A stretch of 46,390 nt of DNA from assembly GCF_001632365.1 (NCBI RefSeq), contig NW_024468543.1:5864-52253 (forward strand), read 5' to 3'. A program made the position numbers and the translations under genes. The notes under the pieces were generated by a model. It made no database searches, was not told the origin of the DNA, and saw only the letters and a list, made by a program, of their open reading frames with translations. The stretch comes from Laetiporus sulphureus 93-53 (taxonomy: Eukaryota; Basidiomycota; Agaricomycetes; Polyporales; Laetiporaceae). Every line of letters begins with the position of its first letter. The first letter of the stretch is position 1. This document shows, piece by piece, positions 10,393 to 22,800 of the stretch.

Positions 10393-10462
10393 TGTAGTAA
10401 CAGTAAACAATGATGATGATGATGCTGACAACAAATGAGACTGACGTACATTACAAGTACAC
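10393..10462 (-). repeat. 70-bp inverted repeat, right arm
   Basis: Partner of the repeat at 6646-6715. It ends 37 bases short of the stop codon of the membrane-protein gene, so it probably lies in that gene's 3' untranslated region. Unlike the left arm it carries no insertion, and so shows the likely pre-insertion sequence at the TACTACA end. Confidence 0.8.
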
Positions 10463-10498
10463 TACTGGCGTGCCCTATCCGACACATGTCCATAAAAC

Positions 10499-11889
10499 TT
10501 AGCGCACCGCAAGGCATAGGCCTTCTAACGCGACGTTCGCCTGCCAGATGCCGAGCCGGCGCGCGAGGCGGAGCGCAGCGGGCGCAGGAAAGACGAGCAC
10601 GAATGAGAGCGGGACGAGCAGGAGGAGGAAGAGCGACGTGAGGATCGTGATGCCCGGCTTGATGACGAGGAAATAGAAGAGTGCTTGGTAGGATGTCGGA
10701 TCCGTGAACTGCGGCCATGACGGATGGTCGTAAATGCGGGCGCGATAAGCTGATCCCATGAGACTCACCATTGCGTATGCGTTGCGATAGAACGACGTTT
10801 CGGGAACAAGCGTCAGGCCCGCTTCTAGTTCCGCCTGGGTTGGCGGACGGAGACGGATAAAGATGGGGAGCGGTGGATGCGGCACGCTGTGCGCGAGCGG
10901 ACCATGGAATGTCGTCTGCAGCGCGAGCTAGCAGAAAGTATTGCGTGATCAGCGATACCGCCTCTGCGTAGACTGCTGCAGGACATACCTCGCCTCTGGA
11001 GATGACCCGCGCACCGATAAGGTCGAGGAAGCAAAGCACCGCGCCCAGGGGTAATGCCATTAGCGTGGTCGTGCCTGCCTGGGCAAGTATGAGCGATAGG
11101 CTTGCCCATGTGACTGAGAAGATGACATACCACAGTGAGGACGAAGAGGTACAGCCATGCCAGGAGCGCATAGGGAAAGTTGAGCAGAAGAAGATGAAAG
11201 AGTGCAGCGTAGTATGCCCGCTTGCCCATCGGGCGGAAGTACCTCCTCCAGCGAGTCGTCCACGAGACGTGCCGCTGCCTGGCCTGCCTATGCCCGCTCG
11301 CGAGCTCCGCCACGAACGCACGCTGCTCGTCGTCGAGGTTCCCGCTGCGCAGCGGGGGTGGCGAGTCGGGCCGGCCCTCGCTCTCGCTTCCGCCGCCCAC
11401 ATGCTCCTCGCACTCCGGATCGACATCGCAGTCACGCTCTGGGTTGAACGCCGATAAGACTGTCTGCGCGAAGGACGGCGCGACAGAGGCGGACGAGGGC
11501 ACAGTGCTCGTCAGCGAAAGCGTGCGCTGTCGTGTGATGCCGCCAGGCGGTAGCCGTGCTGGGCTGCGTGGGGACGCAAGCAGAAGGGGTGTCGTCTCCG
11601 AGACATCGTTATCCCGGTCGTCTGCGTCGTACTGGTGAGGGATTGAAGGCGAAGGTGTTTCATAGTCAGAGCTCCCGGCAGTGTGTATTATTGGGACGTG
11701 CGAAACGTTGTCGTGCGCCTGATCGATGGTGCGGCGGCGGCGTCCTGAGCGTGTGGTGCGCGTGCGGCGTTCTTGCGAGGGATAGGGTGGTGGTGGGTCG
11801 TGCAAGGAAGGAGTGGTGGAGATAAGTATGAGAGAGTGATGAGCAGACGCTGATGGGAGGGCATTGGCGAGGGGATCATTGACCGACAT
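10499..11889 (-). CDS. Multi-pass membrane protein, putative-sensor-like family
   Basis: Three exons: 11889-11131, 11078-10989 and 10927-10499, joined by introns of 52 and 61 nt with GT-AG ends and no phase change; 425 residues. The N-terminal 220 residues are Ser/Pro-rich and probably disordered and cytosolic. A hydrophobic domain follows: AALFHLLLLNFPYALLAWLY, then TLMALPLGAVLCFLDLIG across the first junction, and in the last exon FLVIKPGITILTSLFLLLL. At least four membrane segments are likely. The spacing resembles the bacterial putative-sensor membrane domain also found in agaric proteins, but this is a weak recollection and no function is claimed. I chose the ATG at 11889; the open frame continues to a GTG at 11979, and CTTCTGCAG just upstream could be a splice acceptor from an earlier exon. 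Confidence 0.75.
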
Positions 11890-13112
11890 GGTCTGCAGAA
11901 GACACAGCTGTCTGCGCTCGAAATCCCGCATGTGCGCATGTGCGTAGTTTGCAAGCGCCCATTCTATATCAGCGCTCACTTCAATTCTTGTTACACTTCT
12001 ATAACTACTGTCATGGCATTCAAATCATCGGCACCAAGATACTTCCCTGCTTCAGCAGCTCCGAGCTTCTGAGTGCGCAATGACTATTTTTCGCCTCCAA
12101 GAATGTAATGATATAGGATAGGGCCATCCACATCCCAGAGTTGGACTGCCGCGTAAGTCGTAGGACTCCAATAACATTCAGTTATGACTCAACGTTATAA
12201 TTGCTGGAGGGCAAAGCTAGGGATTCACGCAATGCGGGACTGTCTGGGCACACTAATAAGATGAAATAAGTCTGTATCGTGCGTGATTCCGGCAGTTTTA
12301 TAATCTAAAATCCGCTGCCAGACAGCATACTGAGACTTAACAACTGTGCAAGGTTCTGATCACTGCTTACTATATGGCGTCGATCCCGAGTGCAAAGCTT
12401 AAGGGGGATGATTGATTGAGCCCAGAGGTCAGACAAGGATATCTGGAGCCCGCGGAGGTTGAAGGAATTGTCTCGTCTGCCCACGGGATACTGGCCCAGA
12501 GGCCACTCGAATGACCAAAGACTAATTCCACGTTCATCGCAACCACAACATCGTTGCCCACACGCTGCATTACAGTTGCCTCCCCTAGGCAGACCTATAA
12601 ATCTCCTTTATTGAGGGAGGGACGACAGGAGATTTCAAGGCATTACAGCGCGTCGAGGAGGGTTTTTTGAACTGGTCTATGACTGCCAAATGTCGAGTAG
12701 ACAGGTGGGCGGCGACGATGCCCCTTTCAAATCATATATATCGTTGACGAAGCCTGCGGGAAATCTCCATAAACTGAACTACAGTTGAAGTTCTCCTGGA
12801 AGTGTCTGTGAGACGACTTTGAACCAACAGACCTTCCTTCCGCAGCTCTATTTTGATTTTGGTCGTCAACGACGCGTATTTGTGGCCGGTGGTATAAGCT
12901 ATGCAATTAATGCTCCAAAGAATATTGCAACATTAACGAGAACCTGTAAAGTATTGATCAAGGTGGGGTATGAATAAACATTGTACGTATGCTGTGATCT
13001 GCTTTTGTCTCAAGCCGATGGCGAAGCCACATCAGGAAAAACAATGGTTGCGCAGTTCTTCGAATGAATAGTCGTTAGTAATCCCACCAGAAAACTCCAA
13101 TAAAACCCATGA
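11890..13112. other. Intergenic region
   Basis: It lies between the start of the membrane-protein gene and the end of the caspase-like gene, both on the minus strand. I see no supported ORF, repeat or RNA gene. The right part should hold the 3' end of the caspase transcript and the left part the promoter of the membrane-protein gene. Confidence 0.5.
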
Positions 13113-15270
13113 TCACGACCCAGGTGCGGAACAGGTGAGCACATACGTCCACACGCCCCACACGTCCGCCTGCCGACACTGTTCCGGAGGCTTGGTGGCG
13201 CGCGGGCTCCCAATCGCCACCAGCTGCTCGACACAATGCATGTCTACATACTCCGTTGTCACAAACAGCTTCACAAAACCCGTGTCCGACGATACGTTGG
13301 GAGGTAAAGATAGTTTGATGGACCGTTGCAAGCCGGCCTCGCGCGCGCCGTGCCCGACTTTCAGGCTGTTATTTTGTTCCAGGGGGGCCGACATGGTAGG
13401 CGACTCGGGGTGGTACCAGCACTGCACGTCCATTAGTATGGATAGCGTGCTTGAACAGAGAAGGATAGACGCACTTGTATGCAGTAATCATTCGGGTCGA
13501 AATAGAACAGGTACGGGAAAAAGTTGCGATCGGAGCGATTGACGAGGTTGAGGCCATAGAAGGGCTCAAAGTCGGTGATAACAGCCTCCTTCAATGCCGG
13601 CTTTTCCGATGGGCTGTGCGCGGTCACATCGACTTCGTGACAAAAAAGATTCGTGTCGCCTTCTGGCACAAACATCTGGATCCCCTTTCCCTTCTCCTCT
13701 TTACGCAGTTTGTATAGCTCCACAGAGACGTCCGGGATATCTGGCCCAGACCGGTTCGATTGCCTGTACAAGTGGAAGTTGAAGTGATATATCGTCTCCA
13801 AGGCCTTCCGCATATCCAGTATATTCAGATCGCCAGGCAACAGCGGGCAGTAGCGCCGCATCAGAGGATCCAGCCTTTCCAGCAACGTTTCCCCGCTTGG
13901 ACTCCGGCGCACAGCGACATCCGCCTGCGTTTGCATATTCGCGGCGACGATGAAGGCCCCGGGAGGCAACGAGCCGATTAGTGAGCCAACTTCGGCGACA
14001 TCTGGAGGCACGAACACGTGCAGTTTGTCCTCGCTGTTCCATTCCACCACGACCGCCCGCGCGCCGTTGCTGGCCGTTAGCCCCGGACCTTTGCCGTCGA
14101 ACTGGCATTCGCACCGCAGATCGTCTAGACTCCTCACGACCAACGTGCCGAGCGATTTGTTGGCCTGCCCATGTTGGCGCACGCTGAACTTCGTGCGCAA
14201 ACTGACGCCATGAACCCTCCCCGCGTGGACCACCAGAGTATTCCCCTTCCCACTCACTCTGAATCCGTCAACCTCGCCGCTCGCTGTGCTCCACAGCATC
14301 CTATTTCGATTCTTTCCAAGACACTGCGGGTGTTGCCAGTCCACGGCCGGGAAGGATTCTTCCAGTAAGTACGAGTACGTGATGCCGTCCTTCCCGCTAT
14401 CGATCTTATTCAGCTTCGCAAGCAAATTGACAGTGAACCAACCCCGGGAGGTGCCTCGCGGCGTGGTCACCTCTTGCGCTTGCTCGTCCCGCCGGCAGGC
14501 GCTCAAGAGGACGTGCGATTGCAGCGTGTCGTAGTAGAACCCCGGAGGGATGGCCGTCTGCGCCGCACGTCCAGCGGACTGGAGGCGCGGCCAATACTCC
14601 ATCGTCTCGCCATGGAGGGAGGCAGGAAGCGTGGGGCGGGTGCCCTTCGGCGGAGGCATGTAGCGCGCTTTGCGTAGGTCGTGATCGCGTAGGTCGCGTG
14701 TCATCGCGCCCGAATGGCAGCAGTCGAAGATCGCGGTCTGGAAAAGTCTTCCGTCAGTAGCATGCGCAGGTTCAAGATTGTGCAGACGTACGATGTTGTC
14801 ACCCTTTCGATCCGCCAACTCCCGCATGAGACCATTCAATATTACGCTAGGGATGCCATGTTGCAGGTCGAAATCGCAATCTTGAGGACAGATGCACTCC
14901 ACTATCTCGCCATCAATGTGCCATTCCTCCGGGGCATATTCCTGGGTCCCATGTCCTGCGAAATAGAATATCATAACATCTCCTTTGCGGATGTTCTCGT
15001 TCTCGATGAAATGCTTCCTGAAAGTGCTGGGAATAGCTTCGCCAGTGGCTTGCTTGTCAAAGAGCGTTATCAAGCGCGAGTCGGGTACGTGCAGCTTCTC
15101 TTTCAAAAATCTTTCCATTTCTTTTGCATCGGTGACGCAACCTTGGAGGGAGTTGGACAGATAGGCATTAATCCCGATCACCAAGGCAAACACACGAGGC
15201 ACTGCAGCACTGTGTGACGCATAGGTTAACACCGGTAGCTGGCCGGTCAAGTAATATGTAACTCACTCAT
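13113..15270 (-). CDS. Caspase-like protein, peptidase C14 (metacaspase-related)
   Basis: The p20 caspase fold is clear: VFALVIGINAY, the FYFAGHGTQ motif with catalytic His (about residue 85) and IFDCCHSG with catalytic Cys (about 163), then LLSACRRDEQAQE. Family members are Cys-dependent, Arg/Lys-directed proteases tied to stress and cell death. A long C-terminal region of about 400 residues follows, as in many agaric stand-alone C14 proteins; there is no Pro/Gln-rich metacaspase prodomain. Proposed exons are 15270-15267, 15201-13475 and 13421-13113, giving 679 residues. The last intron (53 nt, GTGCGT...GTGCAG) is well supported because it restores the conserved frame. The first is tentative: the main frame has no in-frame ATG, and joining ATGA through a GTGAGT donor to TGCCTCGT gives the start MMPRVFALV. 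The stop at 13113 could also be replaced by a further exon. Confidence 0.85.
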
Positions 15271-15738
15271 CGTCCCTGCACACCACGTTCCTAGACGATC
15301 TTACGACAGACGATAACCAGGGAAAGCGCATTCTCTGTGGATAAAGCAAGGTCATTGTTAGGAGAGAGCCCTATCGAGGGGGTACTACGGTGGTGAGGAA
15401 TAAGCAGTTCCCGCCGGTATATATATATGCATGTAAAACGTGTCTAGCAGTGCCATGGTACACAGCCACAGACAGTATCAGTGCTTGTAAAGCGAATAGG
15501 AGTACTAAGCTTGTGGATGTGGTTTAAGCTCCAGAAATCGAGGATTCAAGAAATAGATCCGGTGGTGAAGCTTGAAGGCCCATCCTTTCGACAACATATG
15601 GATGTCTACATACGCAGAGCTGTGCGCTCGACAGTCGGTTGCTCGGCATTCCACGATCGGAGTCCGAATCTCCATTAATGTGGCTGTCGACAGACATCGC
15701 TTGACCATCAAACTAACACCAACCACACCTTTTCCACC
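15271..15738. promoter_or_regulatory. Divergent promoter region between caspase-like and MMTAG2-like genes
   Basis: A 468-bp gap separates two start codons that face apart. An alternating TATATATATAT tract lies at about 15419-15428, some 150 bases from the caspase start and 310 from the other. Which gene it serves cannot be told. No other motif stands out. Confidence 0.4.
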
Positions 15739-16611
15739 ATGTTCGAGCCCGTGCGAGGAGGCACACGCGGAGGCCAGGCGGAATTCAAGTGGTCTGACGT
15801 CTCGGCAGACAAAGATAGAGAGGTGCGTGCTGAGGCTGTTCCAAGAGTATTGTGTTTCGTAAATTACTCATGACAGCGATGCATACGTTATTAGAACTAC
15901 CTAGGACACAGCATTAATGCACCTACGGGACGGTGGCAAAAAAACAAGGACATCCACTGGTATAATCGGGAGCTCCAGCAGACAGATGCAGAAAGAGAGG
16001 AAGAGATTCGAAGGGTAAAGGAGGCAGAGGCAGAGGCGCTAGCTGCAGCCCTGTGAGTAGCAGTACTCGTAAAATCGAACCGCATGCGTTACTAATTCTG
16101 TTTTTCATCTAGAGGATTCGCGACGGGTGCGAAACCAGGCACTTCGAACGTCGCCAGCGGACCCGGCACAGGCGCCAATGCAATTGGTGTTGCCCCCAGG
16201 CCGGATGCCGTCTCTCCCTCACACGACATCAGCAAAGAAGAGGAGCGACGGCGGAAAGAGGAACGCAGGCGAGAGAAAGAGGAGAAGCGCGCCCGGAAGG
16301 AGAAACGACGCGTTGAGCGGGCACGCACCCTGGACTACGATGATAAAGAAGGCGACCAGCGTAGCAGGCACCTGCACCGCTCGCGCTCGCGCTCTCCACA
16401 GAGAAGAGACAGATACAGAGACGCTCGAGACGACGGGCGACCCCACAGTCGATATGCACGCTCACGGAGCCGGTCGAGGACTCCGCCCGTGCGGAGACCG
16501 TCCGGAGACTACAATGAGCATGAACGGGAGCGGGAGAGGGATCGCGACCGGCGGAGATGGGAGGAGAATCCACGGCGTGAGCGGCCTTCGGCTCGTTGGG
16601 GGCGAGATTGA
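15739..16611 (+). CDS. MMTAG2 N-terminal domain protein, RS-rich
   Basis: Three exons, 15739-15822, 15895-16052 and 16113-16611, give 246 residues; both introns (72 and 60 nt) have GT-AG ends and the domain reads through the first junction. The N terminus (residues 1-55) matches the multiple-myeloma-tumour-associated protein 2 domain: VRGGTRGGQAEFKW, YLGHSINAPTGRWQ, NKDIHWYNRE. An acidic/basic coiled-coil-like stretch follows (EEEIRRVKEAEAEAL, then KEEERRRKEERR), and the C-terminal half is rich in Arg-Ser and Arg-Asp/Glu pairs (RSRSRSPQRRDRYRD). RS-type tails are typical of nuclear RNA-processing proteins, so a splicing-related nuclear role is inferred. The family's biochemical role is not established. 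The start is fixed by the domain, which begins a few residues after this ATG. Confidence 0.88.
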
Positions 16612-19122
16612 CTGGCGTGACTGCGTTGTAAGGCTACGCCCACTCGAGATAGTCTCCCTTGGACAGGTACGCGATCATAGCTTCTTCACTTCCTAGCCTT
16701 TTCACTTCCCCTCTTGGTGTATTCGTACCATATCGTCGCCACCAGCCCCATCTTCCCGCCTGACTGTCTATGTTCTTAGTATACTGTTCTGATGCGAGTG
16801 CGCTCTCGTCCACCTGCTGCAATACAGTGTCCACTGCAGCGGTGTATTTACCCACCTATGCATCCCTAGCCGGCACCGCTTCATCTTCACAGAATTCCAT
16901 AAGGCACAGCATGGCTCAAATACGCGACCCAATTCACCTCCTCAGTCAATCCTTTATGATAGACGCTCGGACGGATGGATGGAAGCCATCGCTCCTCGGA
17001 TCTTGCTCGATTGCTCGCTTATACGCGGAGTTACATGTATTCCATCGTTCCTAGGATTACTGATTCATCAATGCAACGCTGCTATGCACCGCAGATGTGA
17101 ATCCTGAACGCCGGTCATCAGAATGTTCTGCTCTCGGTTGACTGTGCACCCTCTCGTAGTCCACCCGACCACATTGTAGCTCCGGGGCAAGGCTTTGCTC
17201 CGGAGGCGGTGTGAACATCAAGCTCAGGCCTTGGTTCTCTGGTTTCTAATGATCCATGTGCTCAGAGATGCGGACTTCCGGCGGTTCTCTGTGCGTCTCT
17301 GCGCAACCTGCGCTCTGTGATCCTCTTTGAGCACCGCCTCCCGCGAATATCGTGTCCGTTGAGCCCGTTGAGCTCGTCGCTCTGTCACGGTATGACTTTG
17401 AAAAGAGGCTCCACTGGTCGTTCAGCATCAACATCGCTGGCATGATTTCGCTTCTCGATATTGCTGATGATCCGTGGTTCTTCACTTCACTGAATTGAGG
17501 GATGGCATCATAGTGATATCAGACGCCTTACGCCGGTCTTCGTAGGCGACGTGAGATATGCCTCGGAGGAGTCCTGTTGCGGTCAAACCAGAGTGACCAC
17601 ATCGAGCGCGATACAGCTTCCTGAGATGAAAATGTGTGCTCATCGATGAGGGCCGGATGCGACGCATGCGAAGCTGAACAGCTCCGGTGATTCGCACATG
17701 TTTGTGCGTCTCGCGAAGTTGCCGGCCAGGGTTCGTCCAACACGATGGCCACTGGGTACACATCGCGTGTACGCAAACGGGATTACATCACGCAGCTTCT
17801 GGACGCCGCGAGCATACCGAAATATGACGTAAAGGGCGAAGACTGATAATGTTACGTACGAGTTGACTGCATTAAGTTCGCGTTTGAGATGAGGACCACG
17901 ACGAGTTTGGTGAGGGCCCCTTCTGGCGGTGGATAATCGTCAGCAGCTCCATTGGAGCCTCCTTGGCCAGCCTAACGGGTGACTATACTGACAGCCCCGA
18001 AAATGAGACGGTCTCCACGCACGAAACCTTCCTTAGTTTGCTGCGCCATGTCACTGAGAAAGCGACCCCGACGTCGGGTTCTGACAATCCGGGCGTCGCA
18101 GCTGCGCGCGGCGTGAAACACACGCTTCTACAGCATTACGATGAGATGCGACCGCGCACAAGCATGCACGAGCGGACGTGAAACATACGTCAGTCATATC
18201 TCATATCGAGGCTAGCGGCGATGCGGAGTCAGTCACTATGGCAGTAAATTTGGCGTCGAGCCCAGCCACCGCTCACCGACGACCGGGGGAGCAACCCGCC
18301 GCCCGATACGTGTCCGGAAGCGAGTTGCCAATCCGACATGTCGACGCAGCAGGCGTACGCGAGCCCGAGACCGCTGCCGCCGCTGTACCGAAAAGGCATG
18401 ATTTGCGACGCAGCCCATCGCGCACACGTCCGACAGCGGAGACCACTGCTCCCTCACGTTGCTCATGAGTGACGTCGTGACGTTATCGAGACGTTTCAAG
18501 GCTCCTGTGTCGCAATGCCAAGTGGCGCCGCCACGCACGCACATTTCAGGCTCATCGGTGGTTGCGAGGCAGCATCTCGCCGGCGCGCAGGGTCGGGGCG
18601 GTGGTGCGTGTACGTACACCACACCACACAGGACATGAAAATCTGGCAAAAATCAAGAGTGATTTGGTCGTCCAGAGCGTTAGGAACGGCGAAGATGAGC
18701 CTGGGAGCGGTCTCGCAGCTGGAACAAACGTTCTGCGGGAGCAAAGGCAACACGACTCCGAGCGGGAGGCGGTGATAGACGCCTTGCCGGGATTCGACGC
18801 GCCCCCGGCAAGCGCCGAGGCGCAGGCAAAGGAGCCGGATTCGGCTATGCAGAACAGGCGCCCGTGCCTTTCCTCTCCGGCGGGCGATCTCTGTCTATTT
18901 TATTCAAGTCCGTCAGTCGCTTGCTCTCGCTTCCACCGCCACTTGTCCCTCTCTCTTCTCGCACAAACTTGATATATCCTACTTCCTCCGGAGGCTCTGG
19001 TACTCCGTTACATAAATCGCTCCTTCGCTTTCCCCTTTCCTTTGCCACTTCACCCCGCCCATCTCGGGATCGCCACTCGTTCGTTTTAGTATCTCGAATC
19101 CCCAACTAGTTCATCACCCACC
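16612..19122. other. 2.5-kb region with no identified gene
   Basis: Many ORFs of 60-137 codons overlap on both strands without any consistent frame. A minus-strand run around 17.2-17.8 kb has some coding character (for example an ORF at 17246-17485 and MFTPPPEQSLAPE just downstream) but matches no family I know and would need several introns. The last 250 bases before 19123 are pyrimidine-rich and are probably the promoter and leader of the next gene. Confidence 0.4.
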
Positions 19123-19839
19123 ATGACGACGTTCGGCATGCCGTATTTCCTCGAGGACCTCACAGGCGAGCTCACAGGCTCCGAGTTTAACGACCTGTAT
19201 AACCGCACCCGCCTCGCCTTCCGCTGCACGCTCCACGACGCTTCACACACCGCATACATGGTGTACGATCTGTCTGCCTCTGGAAACGGATATAACGCGC
19301 CCGTCGCGTGTCTCGACTTTGGCGCGAACAACGCGCTCGGCACCGTCAAAATTGGTGACAAGGACAACGTTAGCATGTCCGTATACTTGTCCAAGGTTGG
19401 GTCATTTGGCAGGTGTGTCCGCCCCCTCTGTGGCCAGACTATATTGCTTATATAGTGACAGTGCCAAGACTCGCAAATTTATTGCATCTGACGGGCAGGA
19501 GTACAGATGGACTCACAAGCCGGGCGATGATGCAGAGTGGACTGTACGCCACACCACCTTATTCCGTCACGAAGCGGCGCTGAATGAATTCTACAGTGCA
19601 CGAATACGAACGGCTACCATGTCGCATCGTACAGCCTCAAGCCGGCTGGCGAACCCCAATACCCAAGCTCCTCCGGCTGCATGCTCACCGTCGAGGAGCA
19701 ATATCCACATCTCGTCGCTGGTAGGTCTCTAACAACGCCGCATATAGTCACCGTTGCAATACGCTGAATGGCTTTTCTCTCCACAGAACTACTCGCCTCG
19801 CTATTGATCATGCGGCACATCGCCAAGTATAACCTCTAA
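19123..19839 (+). CDS. DUF6593-like basidiomycete protein
   Basis: Four exons, 19123-19412, 19462-19543, 19597-19720 and 19787-19839, give 182 residues; introns are 49, 53 and 66 nt. The C-terminal half follows the DUF6593 pattern: KTRKFIASDGQEYRW, DDAEWTC, VASYSLKPAG, then an alpha-helical end LLASLLIMRHIAKYNL. The N-terminal half is probably beta-rich. No signal peptide or membrane span is present, so it is likely cytosolic or peripherally attached. The family is widespread and multi-copy in mushrooms and has no known function. All junctions are supported by an unbroken conserved frame, and the stop follows the conserved helix directly. Confidence 0.85.
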
Positions 19840-22800
19840 CAACGCCACGTTTCCTCGGATAGCCCACCCGGGCCCCACACCGCCACTAGCACTAGCACTG
19901 ATAAATTACTACTCGGATGGCGCAAAGCCGCCTTACTTTTTCTAACATTATATTCCCCGCTTTCTAGACCTAATACGCATAATCGCTGTCTCCCCGCTAT
20001 TCGATCAAGTTCCGCTTGCACGCGCACATTCATCGCACCCATTATTCCACATCCATGCACTGTACTGTCGCCCGATCGAGGTTGTCCGTGTATGAGCTGC
20101 AGTAGCCCTAGTATTAGTCCCAGACAGCCGGCACACTCTCCCCGCTCTGTCAAAAATGTAACGTAATAGCTGTACATACGTACATATATAGTACTCAGCA
20201 AAAGCCTTACTTTACCGTAGTTTTCCTAATTGTTGTTGCCCCGCCCGATCCTCGTAATGTTTCGTACCCTCAATATCGAATGCGTCATTATCCCTAGCTA
20301 CCGCGAAAAATGTAACGGTCATGACCTGTAGTGTCCCTCCGATGTCCGACAGGAAGCACATAAGGCGTGCAGCCCTGCTTCGCCAACGGTGCTTCTGGCT
20401 TGCCCCGAGGTGCATAGCGCGGCGGTCACGGCACTAATTGTGTTCGCAGCCAATGCGCCCACAGCAGATCCCCATCGCCACGGATAATAGAAAAGGCCTT
20501 CCGAACTTGAATTGCCACAATAATGTACAGCGCACATCTAAGATGCAGCATCGAAGATGCCGAATCCGCGCGCGAGCAGAACATCGCGCCCGAGGTACGC
20601 GCGGGCGCCTCTGTTCGGCATCACGGCGGAGGCGGCGATCGCACGTAAAAGGGCATGGCGGGCAGCTATTTCGGGCTAGCAACCGGCGGCTGTGGCGGGC
20701 TTCTGTGCCTTGGACCAGGGGCGTCGGCGAGGCGATCGGAGCATCACCGGCGGCCGCCGGCACTTTGATGGCTGAGAAGCGCCCGGCCACATCCCTGCGC
20801 TGAACCTGATCTGCAAAAATCTTCCTAGATCCTACCTCGCAAATTAATGCGGAACTGTGCGTATGCTGAATGATTCCTGGAGATCCTAGTCATTGCGGAC
20901 AGCTTGCTACAATCCTATCTAGTCGCTGGTACCGAGTCGACAGCCTGAGAATGCAGGGAAGGAGCGAGTGCATGTGTGTGCTGATGCTGCATTGACACGT
21001 CAGCTATCACCGGCAGGCGGGGCACTGCTTTCTTCTAGAACCGCGTAGGGATGGAAGTTTTCCGCCAAAGTTCATCGCCCATGAAGTGCTGATGCGACAA
21101 GAGCGATGGATATCCAGGTGGCCGTCCAATCGCAACTAGCCAGCGTGGCTACAGCGGCTGGGATGTCCAGGGTGATCCTATACATTTGATGTGACTGATC
21201 CATGATTGTAATTGTATCTTTGCACTAGAAGGCCGCGTGCTGAACAAGCCACATACGCATTCTGCAACATGTTGTATTCCTGTCCGGGAAGACGGCAGCG
21301 TGTACCAGGGCAACGCAGTCGAACACCGCACTGCGACAAGAACGCCATCAGTCAGCGAAACGGCACAAGCTAGCGGCTGATCTCGGAAACCCATTCTAAG
21401 GACGATGATAAATCAGCGCTCAGCCTCGGCAGTCTATACTCGCTCAGCCAGCGTGTGTACAGGGCTTCTTCCCACCACTTCTCCGGCGCGCTCTGCATCC
21501 CTCTGCTTTGGCTCACCTTCCGCAGCGCTCTGCACCCGAGTTCCGTGCGAGGGTGCACGCCCGGACGTCGCAGACCTCAAGGACCAGTCCGGGATCGCGA
21601 CTTCTTTCGGCCTCTTCAAAACAAATGATCCTAGACGAGGGCAACCAGTGCTCAATTCTCAGTTACTAAGAGTACCCACCCCATCTTCCTCGCTTCTGCC
21701 ACGAAGAGCCAGTCCTCCGCCGCTTCCTCTCCCGAAATATCTCTGCAGAGCGGTCTGCTTCAATGCGACAGGAGGCCGCCGCTTCTCTGCTGCTCGAATT
21801 GACGAAGTTGCGAACACGCGTACATGCGCTTCCTGGCCAAATTCGAGTTCTTTGGGGTGCGGCGGATCTGTCCTTGGAGTCATTCCATTTCCGCGACGTT
21901 ATCACCTGGTGCGTCCAGATCTGGTCCAGCACCCCGGATCCTCGCCTTCCGTATCGCCCGAAAATAACTTCACGCAGACATCGCCGGACTAGAAGCCTCC
22001 CGCGCGGGACGCGCTCCCCTGCCCAGCGCAACCCGTCCCCCCGAGCTTGAGTACTCCGCCAAACACGAGCTCGCTCCTTCCACGTCGGCGTGATCGACGA
22101 TCGCACGGATGCAGCCAGAAAGGAAGACATAGGTCGCCGCGGCCGCGAGGTGATCTGGATCACTCGATGGGGTACGATCGTGCGACGGCACACACATGTT
22201 CGCGGAAGCTTTTTGCTGCGCCTTGTCTCCTCTCGAGCGGGGCGGGATCAATTCCAGATCGATGCGATGCAGCGGATATCGTTCTCCCGTTGCCCCTGTT
22301 GATTGTTCGCTGCGGAGGTAGCACGGCAAGTAAGGGGAGCCCACGACGGATAAACTGGCGTCTGTTTACTAATGATCATGGAACACCGAGATACCAGGAG
22401 AACGTCTGTTTGTGGAGCGCGGCGTGGTGGAAGAACTACGACGCTATAGGGCTGTGGGGCAGACCAGAAACCACTATCTTCAGACGTTCATCCACCCCTT
22501 CACTGCTCTATCATTCCTGTATCGCGATCGTATCATCTATTCAGGAGGCGGTGTTGTTACAACCGTCCCCGCATACTACGCAACATGCTCGGCGAAGAGG
22601 ATGCACGGCACAGTAAAGAGCTCAGGAGCGAGGACAGTAACATGTATCGACGTAACGAACGGCGTGATCAGTAAATAACATGGACACGTATTTAGATAAC
22701 AGCTAAAGCCGTAATTATATGGGCTATGAAGAGCAACCGTAACGTGCCAGTACAACGTATGAGCTACAAACGAGATATTTCACACTAATAAGCGACAGTT

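Noticed and set aside
11890..11979. Extension of the membrane-protein reading frame to 11979
   Set aside because: The frame begins at GTG, and the extra residues precede a likely splice acceptor (CTTCTGCAG), so the ATG at 11889 is preferred.
16219..16573. Antisense ORFs within the MMTAG2-like gene
   Set aside because: They are shadows of the Arg/Ser-rich coding exon on the other strand.
20434..20803. Overlapping ORFs of about 120 codons on both strands
   Set aside because: Both are Arg/Cys-rich, typical of chance frames in GC-rich DNA, and neither has a recognisable motif.
21666..22193. 175-codon minus-strand ORF
   Set aside because: Very Arg/Ser-rich and antisense to another open frame of similar quality; no domain and no splice context.
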